Positions 25,024 to 32,751 of a stretch of 45,090 nt of DNA are shown here, piece after piece; positions within the stretch are counted from its first letter, which is position 1; each line of letters begins with the position of its first letter. The position numbers and the translations under genes were made by a program. The DNA is from CAYWGR01 sp964458015. Lineage in GTDB: Bacteria > Planctomycetota > Planctomycetia > Pirellulales > Thermoguttaceae. Location of the stretch: the NCBI GenBank assembly GCA_964458015.1, contig CAYWGR010000019.1:1-45090 (forward strand), read 5' to 3'. The notes beneath the pieces were generated by a model. That model ran no database searches and was not told the DNA's origin. It worked only from the letters and a program-made list of their open reading frames with translations.

Positions 25024-26361
25024 TCAGCACTTTTGCGACGTAAAATAGAAGACGAATCCAATTGCAACCGACCCCAATAGACACAAGCCCGCCAGGATCG
25101 GCGAAAACTCGTCTTTCTTCGCATCGATATCCTTGCTTGCCTCGACTGGTGCAACTTTGCTGGGCGACGAGGCTGCCGCTTTTGCCTGACGTTCTTGCAA
25201 CTCGATCAATCGCTCGATCCGTGCATCTTGGTCGTCATCGCGTTGTTGTGTTTCGCCTCGCCACGGCAGCAAGGGTTTCTTCGTGGTCGCTTCACATGTC
25301 TCGCACGCTTCACAGGGCGGCGTCGGATTTCGGACAATCGCTTCCAACGGCTTCAATTCGGCTTCCCGTGCAGGGCTACATGCGGCATTCAATACCGCAT
25401 GAACGCGACCGACCTGGACACACGCAACCGACTCGCCATCGGTGCCCCACAACACGCCGACCAACCGACCGTGTGCATTAAACACTCCGCCGCCGCTGTC
25501 ACCCTGCCGCGCATGGCCCGTGATGACCATCCAGTCGTCGCAACCGTCGCTGCCGTTGACCGGGCGTCGGTAGCCGACGAACAAACCTGCGTTACATGCC
25601 AACCGGCCGTCAGCCCCGTAACCGCACGACTCAAGGCGGACGCCTTCGGTAAGAGCGGCGTCTTGGCCCATCTCGACTTCCGCCGGCACGACGCCCTCGG
25701 GCGTTCCCGTCAATTCCAGCACGGCGCAGTCCCAAACAACATCCGCCTTGAGCACGTGGGCACCATGTGTTTTCTTTGTGCAAAGCTCCACCACGATCCG
25801 TTCGGCGTTGGCAACGACATGCCGGGCCGTCAACACCGCTATCCGGCCGTTCCAACGAACCAGCGTCCCGCTGCCGATCGAACGTGTTCGGTTTTTCTCC
25901 TGGCTGTAAATCCGCACGACGGCCGAACGATAACCCGTAGGCGTCTCATAACGCCATGCGGGAGTTGGCGACGCGGATTTTGGTTTTGGGATTGGAAATT
26001 TGGAAATCTCACGTCGCCGCATCTTCACTTTCAGCCGTTCAACGGTCGTCGCGCCGACGATACGGTCGGTCTCTTTGCCGCGTTCCAGCACTACGAAGCA
26101 AGGCAACTGCGTCACGCCGTATTGGGACGCCAAATCAGGTTGCTCATCGAAGTTGATGCGTCGAACCTCATAACCCTCGGAAATCAAGGTGTCGATCGAA
26201 GGCCGCATCCCTAAACACGCGCCGCACCAATCGCTGTAGAAGTCCAAGAGAACGGGGGCGGGGCGGGAATCGGGTTCCTCGCACGGCGCTTTTTGCACCG
26301 TGAAACCCAGCATCAACGCAATCCAAAACATCCGCCACAAACCATCTTTCATGCGAGACAT
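25024..26361 (-). CDS. Exported thioredoxin-trypsin fusion with C-terminal membrane anchor
   Basis: The ATG at 26361 is preferred because GGGAG lies seven bases upstream; the protein is 445 residues. A signal peptide (residues 1-28) is followed by a thioredoxin-like domain with the redox motif WCGAC (Cys46, Cys49). After a basic Pro-rich linker comes a chymotrypsin-like serine protease: TARHVV (His181), VVWDCAVLEL (Asp211) and RQGDSGGGV (Ser289), so the triad looks complete. A Cys-rich CEACETCE segment, a helical linker and a final membrane helix follow. It should be periplasmic or lumenal and anchored. Finding it within a phage structural block is odd; it could serve lysis, virion maturation, or be host cargo. 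Confidence 0.8.
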   Translation of the reverse strand: MSRMKDGLWRMFWIALMLGFTVQKAPCEEPDSRPAPVLLDFYSDWCGACLGMRPSIDTLISEGYEVRRINFDEQPDLASQYGVTQLPCFVVLERGKETDRIVGATTVERLKVKMRRREISKFPIPKPKSASPTPAWRYETPTGYRSAVVRIYSQEKNRTRSIGSGTLVRWNGRIAVLTARHVVANAERIVVELCTKKTHGAHVLKADVVWDCAVLELTGTPEGVVPAEVEMGQDAALTEGVRLESCGYGADGRLACNAGLFVGYRRPVNGSDGCDDWMVITGHARQGDSGGGVFNAHGRLVGVLWGTDGESVACVQVGRVHAVLNAACSPAREAELKPLEAIVRNPTPPCEACETCEATTKKPLLPWRGETQQRDDDQDARIERLIELQERQAKAAASSPSKVAPVEASKDIDAKKDEFSPILAGLCLLGSVAIGFVFYFTSQKC

Positions 26362-26478
26362 CAATAAACTCCCTGTATTAAGAAAATTTCCAAATTTCAA
26401 GGTTCAATGCTCAATGTTCAACCATTTCCAAACCAGATAGATCAACTCCTTGCTCAACAGCCCTTGTTCCTTTTTCTT

Positions 26479-26555
26479 GAACATTGGTCATTGAACCTTG
26501 AACCTTAGTCATTGGTCATTGGTCATTGGTCATTGAACATTGGCCCTTGAACCTT
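26479..26555. repeat. Eleven tandem heptamers of GAACATT/GGTCATT type
   Basis: Uninterrupted 7-base units from GAACATT to GAACCTT. The last 26 bases encode the C-terminus and stop codon of the next minus-strand gene. The first 24 bases match the array at 5171. Confidence 0.85.
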
Positions 26556-27135
26556 CCTCTCTTTTTGGCATCAACGTAAATCGGTACTGAAAAAACGGAC
26601 TTCGCGCCAAATCGCCGGGCTCCGTCAAACGGTCGGTCAAGTTCGGCACGGGATCCACGCCGCCCAAACGATAGGCAACCGACGCCGCTTGCGAACAAAA
26701 CGGCGGCCAATGGCCCGATGCAACATCGTTCGTATCCGGCGATACCATGAATCGCACGAACGGCATGTGGTACAAACTTGCCCGGAACAGATTCCACTTG
26801 CCGTAGGGTTTTCCTGTAATGCCGATCATTGCTTGCACGGCCCTTTCACGCGAAAAACGCCGCCGCACGGCATTCGCGGCATACACGTCGATCACGCCGG
26901 GCCATCGTTCAACCAAATTCGAAAGCAACTGCGCCCGACCGCCGCCCGAGGTCATCTCGACATTCATCAACCGGTCGCCCCACCAACCGGCCATGCCGGC
27001 ATGGGTGTATTCCGAACGTCCCGCCACGGCAATTGCCCGCCACCACAACGCGCCGCGCGGCCGAAACAGTAGCAAATCGGCGTTCTTAATCCGGCTTCGC
27101 GCTTCGTCGTAGGGAATCCGATTTAGTTCAATCAT
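26530..27135 (-). CDS. YiiX/NlpC-type permuted papain-like protein
   Basis: A 201-residue protein. DLLLFRPRGALWWR, a His in EYTHAGMAGWWGD (about residue 46) and a Cys in PPFCSQAASVAYR (about 148) match the circularly permuted NlpC/P60 (YiiX/YebB) layout, with GITGKPYGKWNLFR between. Such enzymes hydrolyse amide or thioester bonds; in phages they may attack peptidoglycan. No signal peptide is seen. The last residues are encoded by the heptamer array, so the original C-terminus may have been replaced. Confidence 0.7.
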   Translation of the reverse strand: MIELNRIPYDEARSRIKNADLLLFRPRGALWWRAIAVAGRSEYTHAGMAGWWGDRLMNVEMTSGGGRAQLLSNLVERWPGVIDVYAANAVRRRFSRERAVQAMIGITGKPYGKWNLFRASLYHMPFVRFMVSPDTNDVASGHWPPFCSQAASVAYRLGGVDPVPNLTDRLTEPGDLARSPFFQYRFTLMPKREEGSRANVQ

Positions 27136-27206
27136 GGCGTTCTCACATGAAAGTAAATTGTGAACGGGGGATGTACCGAAAGCGGCGATAGCCCGTTAAA
27201 ACACGA

Positions 27207-27620
27207 TCAGATGCAAGGCGCGCTAATGCCATCTTCACGCCAACGTCGTATCTGCTCATAGCGAGCTTGATGTTCCGGCCGAAGATCCAGTCCAATAGGC
27301 CCGAAGGACGTAGGCTTAACAAACGTAGGGCGGGTCGATCGCAGCGATGGCTCGCCAAAATGACGTGAACGTGTACGGCACAACCGACACGGCAGATACA
27401 CCATGCCGCCGCAACTCGGACACCGCGAAGGCGGACCCGACGGCTCTTCTTCCATGTCTTCATCCGAAGGCGGCGCAATCTCGTAATCGGGCCTCTTGCC
27501 CGAGGCCACCGCATCAACCAAGCCGCGGCTCACGCCCGCCAAACGCGCGATTTTCCGATGGCTCAGCGGCGTTTCCTCCAGAAGCCGCCGTACTTCCGCC
27601 ACAATTTCCACCGCAATCAT
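27207..27620 (-). CDS. HTH plus zinc-ribbon DNA-binding protein
   Basis: The start at ATG 27620 (MIAVEIVAEVRRLLEETP) is preferred; the frame from 27704 passes through a terminator. The 137-residue protein has a helix-turn-helix (about 15-45, SHRKIARLAGVSRGLVDAV), an acidic linker and four Cys in CPSCGGMVYLPCRLC, a zinc ribbon. Its basic C-terminal part ends in YEQIRRWREDG. It is a likely transcription regulator of the phage block; target unknown. Confidence 0.7.
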   Translation of the reverse strand: MIAVEIVAEVRRLLEETPLSHRKIARLAGVSRGLVDAVASGKRPDYEIAPPSDEDMEEEPSGPPSRCPSCGGMVYLPCRLCRTRSRHFGEPSLRSTRPTFVKPTSFGPIGLDLRPEHQARYEQIRRWREDGISAPCI

Positions 27621-27670
27621 TTTTTCCCTCCATGCCGACGACAATGCCCGATGTAGTCGCGTATGCCAAC

Positions 27671-27714
27671 AAAAAAAGAGCCCGCCGCCGGAGCAATGCT
27701 CCAACGACGGGCTC
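27671..27714 (-). terminator. Intrinsic terminator upstream of the HTH/zinc-ribbon gene
   Basis: On the minus strand GAGCCCG pairs with CGGGCTC around an inner GGAGC/GCTCC stem, followed by seven T. The flanks share the GCCAAYAAAAAAAG core with the terminator at 18137-18176. It lies between the HD-hydrolase gene and the HTH gene. Confidence 0.75.
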
Positions 27715-27819
27715 TTTTGGCTACCCGACCGACGGGCGCTGGGGATACCCTGAACGCGAGACGAAACTTAGCACACCCTCTGGCCCAATTGCAAGAGAAA
27801 AAATAGCCACCCGAGAAAA

Positions 27820-27866
27820 GTGGCTAGTGGTTAGTGACTAGTGGCTAGTGACTAGTGAATAGTGAA
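27820..27866. repeat. TAGTGGC/TAGTGAC heptamer array
   Basis: Tandem units GTGGCTA, GTGGTTA, GTGACTA, GTGGCTA, GTGACTA, GTGAATA, same family as 24880-24913. Confidence 0.75.
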
Positions 27867-28054
27867 AACAATCTCCTCTCGTCCGCTTTTCGGGAGAGGG
27901 GCCGGGGGTGAGGGCGGTCAGCAGTGTAGGGTGGGTCAAGGTCGCACAAACTCTTATTGGGGCGTGCCAACCGATCAATCGTTGTTCCATACCCTGTACG
28001 AAAATAAATCAGCTTGCCGCGACCGAAGCCCCACCAGAGCATCTAGAGATGGAG

Positions 28055-28088
28055 CAAATCATAAATTAGAAATCATAAATCATAAATT
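28055..28088. repeat. AAATCAT heptamer array
   Basis: AAATCAT, AAATTAG, AAATCAT, AAATCAT, AAATTCG in tandem. It overlaps the stop codon of the HD-hydrolase gene. Confidence 0.7.
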
Positions 28089-28646
28089 CGATCGTTCCAA
28101 TTCGCTCACGACTCGATCCAGTTCATCGACCAACAGCCCGCCGCCGGCTTGCCGCAAGGCTTCGATCACCGCGCGAAAATACAAAAGCGTTCCCTCGCGT
28201 CCGCCGCGAAAACTCTGCCAAATGACCTCGCCCTGACGCGAATACTCACGCATGATCGAACGTGCATTGTGCAGCTTGTCGGCTGCCGTGATAAGCCGTA
28301 CCGAGGCCGCCGCCTCGCGCAGTCGGGCAATAAAAGCTTCTTTCCTTGCACGCCACGGCGGTTTCGGCTTCTCGAACGTATCGGAACAGCTTTCCACGAT
28401 GTCGGCAACCGCCGGCCCAAAACGTCGCCGGATTTCGGCAAGCGTCGCCAAGCCGCCCTGATCCTCGGCCGCGTCGTGCAACAGCGCGGCAATCGCTTCC
28501 TCCTCCGTGCCGCCGTATTCCATCACCATGGCACTGACGGCCAGCAGATGCGCCAAGTAAGGCTCGCCTGAAACCTTCCGCTGTTGCTCCGCATGAAGCG
28601 CGGCAGCATAGGTCAATGCCTCGATATAGCGGGAAGAAAGTTGCAT
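28080..28646 (-). CDS. MESH1/SpoT-like HD-domain hydrolase
   Basis: A 188-residue protein matching the hydrolase half of SpoT/MESH1. His18 and RKVSGEPYLAH (His33), the HD pair in LLHDAAED (His57, Asp58, then Glu61-Asp62), FGPAVADIVESC and the second metal ligand in AADKLHNARS (Asp123) are all present, so it should be active. No synthetase domain is present. Known members remove the 3'-pyrophosphate of (p)ppGpp; some act on NADPH. In this phage block it may adjust host stringent signalling (inference). Its stop codon comes from an AAATCAT repeat. Confidence 0.82.
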   Translation of the reverse strand: MQLSSRYIEALTYAAALHAEQQRKVSGEPYLAHLLAVSAMVMEYGGTEEEAIAALLHDAAEDQGGLATLAEIRRRFGPAVADIVESCSDTFEKPKPPWRARKEAFIARLREAAASVRLITAADKLHNARSIMREYSRQGEVIWQSFRGGREGTLLYFRAVIEALRQAGGGLLVDELDRVVSELERSNL

Positions 28647-28765
28647 TTTGTTGATTGCATCCTAAATTGCCGACGGAACCACGATCCGGCCAATTGGCAA
28701 ACCAAGCTGAAACCGCCGCGCCGGCGGTTGAATGCGGATCAGCGGCAATGCCGGCATCACAGTCA

Positions 28766-29746
28766 TTACTTGCTCGCTGGTTGTCCCGCTTGCCCGCCTT
28801 CATAAACGCTGAACTCCGCCCAAACAGGCAGATGCTCCGAAACGTCCTGCGCGGCCGGCATCGACAACCCGTACTCGTTCATGATATCCACCACATCTAC
28901 CCGACCTGTAAACTCGCGGGTAGCACGACAATCCAACAGTATATTATCCAGCAAACTGCCGCCTCGCACCGTCGTCGGCAAATTCGAGAGCAGGGCCGTT
29001 ATCCCCAGCAATTTGCCCAACTGCCCGAGATGCTGGTCGTCGCTTTCCAAATCACCCAGCAAAATAATGTCGTCTTCGCCCTTGATGCTGTCGCGAACCG
29101 CGCGAAACGCCTCCGCCAGCAGATCCAACTCGGCCGCTGCATGGTCCGGATCGGTTTCCACATTGATCAGCGCGAAAGTAAACGCCTCGGCCGCATCGGG
29201 GCCTCGCGCGCGAAACAGCCCCGTCAACGGCTTGATCCGAAAACGCCCCTGCCGATCCTCGATGAAATGCACCGTCGAGCGATCCACCTCGATCCTTCCT
29301 CGATCGAAAAGAAAAGCGCTATAATGCTCCAAGCCGTCGCGCTGCTGCGTGGGACACGTGGCGAAATCGTAATTGCGACCGGTGGTCGAATTGATCTGCT
29401 CAACCAACCGAACCAGAACGCCTTGGTTTCGACCTCGAACTCCCTGAAGTGCGATCATCTCGAATTTCGGCAACAAACGCAACAAGACGTCGCTTACCCG
29501 ACGGTTGGCCAACTTCGCCTCATCGAACCGGCCGAGATGGAACGTTGCCATGCGGAATGTTGGCCGCAGTGGTTCCGTAAGCGTTTCACTCGGTGTGACG
29601 CCCGATGTAGTCGGCGAAACCTTCGGCACGATCTTCCAACCGGTCTTCCCGCCGACCGTGTGCGATTGGATCTCGTAATTAACAGAGAAATAGGCGCCGC
29701 CAATCACCGCGCCAATAATCGATAGAATGAGAATCGGTTTAACCAT
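28766..29746 (-). CDS. Membrane-anchored EEP/DNase I-like protein with altered active site
   Basis: A 326-residue protein with an N-terminal membrane anchor (about 5-25) and an endonuclease/exonuclease/phosphatase fold (about 65-315). Recognisable elements are RMATFHLGRF, ALQGVRG, LLGDLESDD, LLDNILLD and SEHLPVWAEF. The usual metal-binding Glu of LQE is Gly here, and the usual His before the core strand and the Asn of GDxN are not obvious. Catalysis is therefore doubtful. It is the first gene of the block and transcribed divergently from the HEAT-repeat gene. It may be host rather than phage. Confidence 0.65.
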   Translation of the reverse strand: MVKPILILSIIGAVIGGAYFSVNYEIQSHTVGGKTGWKIVPKVSPTTSGVTPSETLTEPLRPTFRMATFHLGRFDEAKLANRRVSDVLLRLLPKFEMIALQGVRGRNQGVLVRLVEQINSTTGRNYDFATCPTQQRDGLEHYSAFLFDRGRIEVDRSTVHFIEDRQGRFRIKPLTGLFRARGPDAAEAFTFALINVETDPDHAAAELDLLAEAFRAVRDSIKGEDDIILLGDLESDDQHLGQLGKLLGITALLSNLPTTVRGGSLLDNILLDCRATREFTGRVDVVDIMNEYGLSMPAAQDVSEHLPVWAEFSVYEGGQAGQPASK

Positions 29747-29847
29747 GTCGGATAGGGTATCCGATCTTCCAAGGTTGGCTCCACGCCAATTTGGGGGGGT
29801 TGCTGGCGAAAAAGACCCTCCGATTCGTACTCCCGCATGGATTTACA

Positions 29848-29877
29848 TTGCTCGCCCGGCATTATGCCGCGTATACT
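29848..29877 (+). promoter_or_regulatory. Predicted sigma-70-type promoter of the HEAT-repeat gene
   Basis: TTGCTC (29848-29853), an 18-base spacer and TATACT (29872-29877) precede the ATG at 29887. Transcription would start only a few bases before the ATG, implying a nearly leaderless mRNA. Confidence 0.45.
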
Positions 29878-29886
29878 AAATGAATC

Positions 29887-31080
29887 ATGCGTTATTTGTC
29901 ACTATTCCTGGCGTTTCTGTTGCTCACGGCAACCTTGCCGTCTGCATCGGCCGAGATTCTCGTACTCTCCGGCGGCGGTCGCGTTACCGGCCAATGGCTC
30001 AACCGCGAAGAATCGCCCCGCAAACAGTATGTCATCCAGATAGACGACGGCTCGAAAGTGACCGTCGCGGCCGACCAAGTTAACCAAGTGCTACGGCCAC
30101 GCCCCGACGAAGCCGAGTACGAACGGATTCGTCCCACCTATCCCGACACCGCCGCCGCCCAATGGAGCTTGGCGGAATGGTGCCGCGTTCGCAGCCTCAA
30201 AGCGCAACGCGAAACGCACCTCCGCCGCGTCGTCGAGCTCGATCCCAACCATGCCGATGCCCGTCGTGCCCTGGGCTATAGCCAAGTCGAGGGCAAATGG
30301 GTCACACGTGACGAAGTCATGATCCAACGCGGCTACCAACGCTACAAAGGCCAATGGAAGCTGCCGCAGGAAATCGACCTGCTAAAAAGCAAGGAAGAAC
30401 TGACCGCCGGCCAGCAGGAATGGTTCCAGAAACTGAAACGCTGGCGCGGTTGGCTCGGCTCGGATCGCAACGATCAAGCGTGCAACAATATCCGCTCGAT
30501 CAACGATCCCGTGGCCGGCAAGGCGCTGACCTTGGCCTTGCGCGATGAAACCAATCCAAAGTATCGGCTGTTGTTTCTCGAAGCGCTGGCAAAAATCGAC
30601 AATCCGGATGCCGCCAAGGCCCTCGCCATTACTTCCATCTACGACCCCGTCGAGGAAATACGTCTGACATGCCTCGACCGCCTGGAGACGAAAAAACGGC
30701 CGGATATCGTCTCCTACTACATCGGCAAACTGAAAGACAAAGACAATCGAATCGTCAATTTGGCCGCGTTGGCCTTGGGCCGCATGAAAGATCCGTCCTC
30801 GATCGGCCCGCTGATCGACGCACTGGTGACCACGCACAAGTTCAAGATCGTCAAGGCCGGCGGCGACAACGCCACGAGCGCCAGCTTCGGCTCGGGCGGA
30901 ACCGGCCTGTCGACAGGCGGCGGACCAAAAATCATCCGGCAAAATATCCCCAATCAAACCGTGCTCGACACTCTGGTCGCCATCTCCGGCCAAAACTTCA
31001 ACTTCGACAAATCCGCCTGGAAATACTGGTTTGCCGCTCAGAAAAAAGCCCCGGATACCCTCGACGCACGGCGGGATTAG
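29887..31080 (+). CDS. Secreted HEAT-repeat protein
   Basis: A 397-residue protein with a signal peptide (residues 1-22, ending SASAE). Residues 23-70 form a beta-rich region (EILVLSGGGRVTGQW) and 75-140 a helical part with LDPNHADARRALGY, like a TPR unit. Alpha-helical HEAT-like repeats lie near 195-330 (NPKYRLLFLEALAKIDNPDAAKAL; IVNLAALALGRMKDPSSIGPL). The C-terminal 65 residues are Gly-rich then helical. Planctomycetes have many such secreted scaffold proteins. Function unknown. Confidence 0.75.
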   Translation: MRYLSLFLAFLLLTATLPSASAEILVLSGGGRVTGQWLNREESPRKQYVIQIDDGSKVTVAADQVNQVLRPRPDEAEYERIRPTYPDTAAAQWSLAEWCRVRSLKAQRETHLRRVVELDPNHADARRALGYSQVEGKWVTRDEVMIQRGYQRYKGQWKLPQEIDLLKSKEELTAGQQEWFQKLKRWRGWLGSDRNDQACNNIRSINDPVAGKALTLALRDETNPKYRLLFLEALAKIDNPDAAKALAITSIYDPVEEIRLTCLDRLETKKRPDIVSYYIGKLKDKDNRIVNLAALALGRMKDPSSIGPLIDALVTTHKFKIVKAGGDNATSASFGSGGTGLSTGGGPKIIRQNIPNQTVLDTLVAISGQNFNFDKSAWKYWFAAQKKAPDTLDARRD

Positions 31081-31117
31081 CCCGTCGGGTACGACAATTC
31101 TTCTTGGCTGTTCCGTC

Positions 31118-31179
31118 ATTCTGAGCGAAGCGAAGAATCTCCGTGATTACGGCGAGATTCTTCGCTGTGCTCAGAGAAT
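31118..31179. repeat. Imperfect inverted repeat between convergent genes
   Basis: ATTCTGAGCGAAGCGAAGAATCT (31118-31140) pairs with AGATTCTTCGCTGTGCTCAGAGAAT (31155-31179) with few mismatches. It lies between the 3' ends of the HEAT gene and the convergent membrane gene and could work as a bidirectional transcript end. Similar palindromes occur widely in bacteria. Confidence 0.6.
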
Positions 31180-31205
31180 AAAAGCTTATCTCTCCAACGC
31201 GAACG

Positions 31206-32489
31206 TCAGTCTTTCGCTACGCTGACGACTTTCCTGCGCCACACCGGTTGCACGGCCGTGAAGGCGACGCGATCTTCCAGGTTCGGGCGGAAAATCGTCA
31301 AAATCAATAGCGGCAAATACCACGCCATGTAGAGCCCGCCGTGATTCGCGTGCCAAAATTGCGTGGCCAACATCACCGCCGCCGAGCAACTCAACAGCGT
31401 GCCCAGGTTCTTCTGCGCGGGCCACAATGCCAAGCTGAAACAGATTGCAAAAAATGCCGCGAGCACCGAGATCCGATAGGCAGGCTCGTGATCTTCCCAA
31501 AAACCGGACGAAACCACTTCGAACGGATCGCGAAGTCCGAACATCTGACGCAATTGCATCACAAAATCGGTCGAGTCGGGCGATGTCAGCGCCAACACGA
31601 GTACGAAAACCGCCAGGGTCAACACGACGCCGAAAACAAATCGAAAAACGCCGCGACGCGAATAGAATCCGCACCATAAAGGCAGCAAGAACAGCGGATA
31701 GTAGATGATGCCCGCTGCGATACCTAGCAAAATTCCCGCGATCATCGGCCGGCGATACGACGCCACGGCCCAGACCAAAAGCGCCGCAGGTGCAAAATGA
31801 TCCAACTGGCTCGTGAATTGGCTCGTGTAAAACGTCAGCAGATAAAGCGACGCCGCCGCCATGCCCGTGTGAATGTTGTCGAAATGCCGGAAGCCGATCC
31901 ACATCATGCCTACGACAATCGCCAGATGCGCCAAAATTACGACCGTGGCCGCCGTGGCCGTGCGCACGACGGCCTGGTGGTGAACTTCCGGATGCATGGC
32001 ATCGGCAGGAACCGTCGTCTGGCTCGATAAACCGGCGAAGGTGTGAAACGCTTCAAGGCCGGGATTCGGCGATGCCGTCGCCGTCTGCTTGGCCATAAGC
32101 TTTTCCAGTCGCTCCTGCGGAACCTTGATCACATTGGCCATCAGAAAAATCAGCAGGCAAATGCCGGTAAACGTCAGTCCGCTGGCCGAAAGATTCGGTT
32201 CCAGCAAGGGCCGCCGCACCATCACGGGATCCAACAAAAGACGCACCAAAAAGATAGCGCCTACGATGAACAGCCAAAGGTAGCCTGCCTGAATCAGATC
32301 CTCGTTCGGCTTGATCAGCCCGTAATAGATCAACAAAAAGGCCGGCGAAAAGGCAATCAGTGCAATAAGATCCGAATTCCGAACGCTCCAGAAGCGGCGG
32401 AACTTGAAATAGATCCCGATCATCATCAGCGAGGAGATGTATGCCCACGTGGTCGGGTTCAGCTTATAGTCAAAGAGTATCTCCTGCAT
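31206..32489 (-). CDS. Polytopic membrane protein, conserved-looking
   Basis: Start at ATG 32489 (MQEILFDYKLNPTTW); upstream residues of the longer frame are not membrane-like. The protein (427 residues) has about ten hydrophobic segments (for example SDLIALIAFSPAFLLIYYGL; YLWLFIVGAIFLVRLLL) with a soluble section near residues 150-200. The end is basic (VWRRKVVSVAKD). The pattern is like glycosyltransferase-C or polyprenyl-linked transferase membrane cores, but no motif confirms it. Function unknown. Confidence 0.65.
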   Translation of the reverse strand: MQEILFDYKLNPTTWAYISSLMMIGIYFKFRRFWSVRNSDLIALIAFSPAFLLIYYGLIKPNEDLIQAGYLWLFIVGAIFLVRLLLDPVMVRRPLLEPNLSASGLTFTGICLLIFLMANVIKVPQERLEKLMAKQTATASPNPGLEAFHTFAGLSSQTTVPADAMHPEVHHQAVVRTATAATVVILAHLAIVVGMMWIGFRHFDNIHTGMAAASLYLLTFYTSQFTSQLDHFAPAALLVWAVASYRRPMIAGILLGIAAGIIYYPLFLLPLWCGFYSRRGVFRFVFGVVLTLAVFVLVLALTSPDSTDFVMQLRQMFGLRDPFEVVSSGFWEDHEPAYRISVLAAFFAICFSLALWPAQKNLGTLLSCSAAVMLATQFWHANHGGLYMAWYLPLLILTIFRPNLEDRVAFTAVQPVWRRKVVSVAKD

Positions 32490-32751
32490 AAATTTAACAT
32501 ACACGGCTGGCGGGAGTTTACAACCCCCCCTAAACGCGGCCTTTCCGGCATCAACTTCTGCGAAAAAACCACGTCTTAGCCTTCCGTCGTACCCTCCGCT
32601 AAGGTTGCTTGTTCCGAACCTCCAACCTTGGAAGTTCACCCCGCTGTTTGAGCAACAAGGAAATATAGGATTTTCTCACCCCCATTTTCCTCCTTTTTTT
32701 CTCCTATCCGCCCGCCGGCTGACATACAATAGAGAAATGCAAGGAGAAATC

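Larger units (their letters stand above)
27621..28079. other. Intergenic region with terminator and repeats, no gene
   Basis: This 459-base gap holds the terminator at 27671-27714, the TTAGTGG-type heptamers at 27820-27866, a GC-rich palindrome-like CTCTCG...GGAGAG element near 27873-27900, and the AAATCAT heptamers at its end. No credible ORF was seen. Confidence 0.6.
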
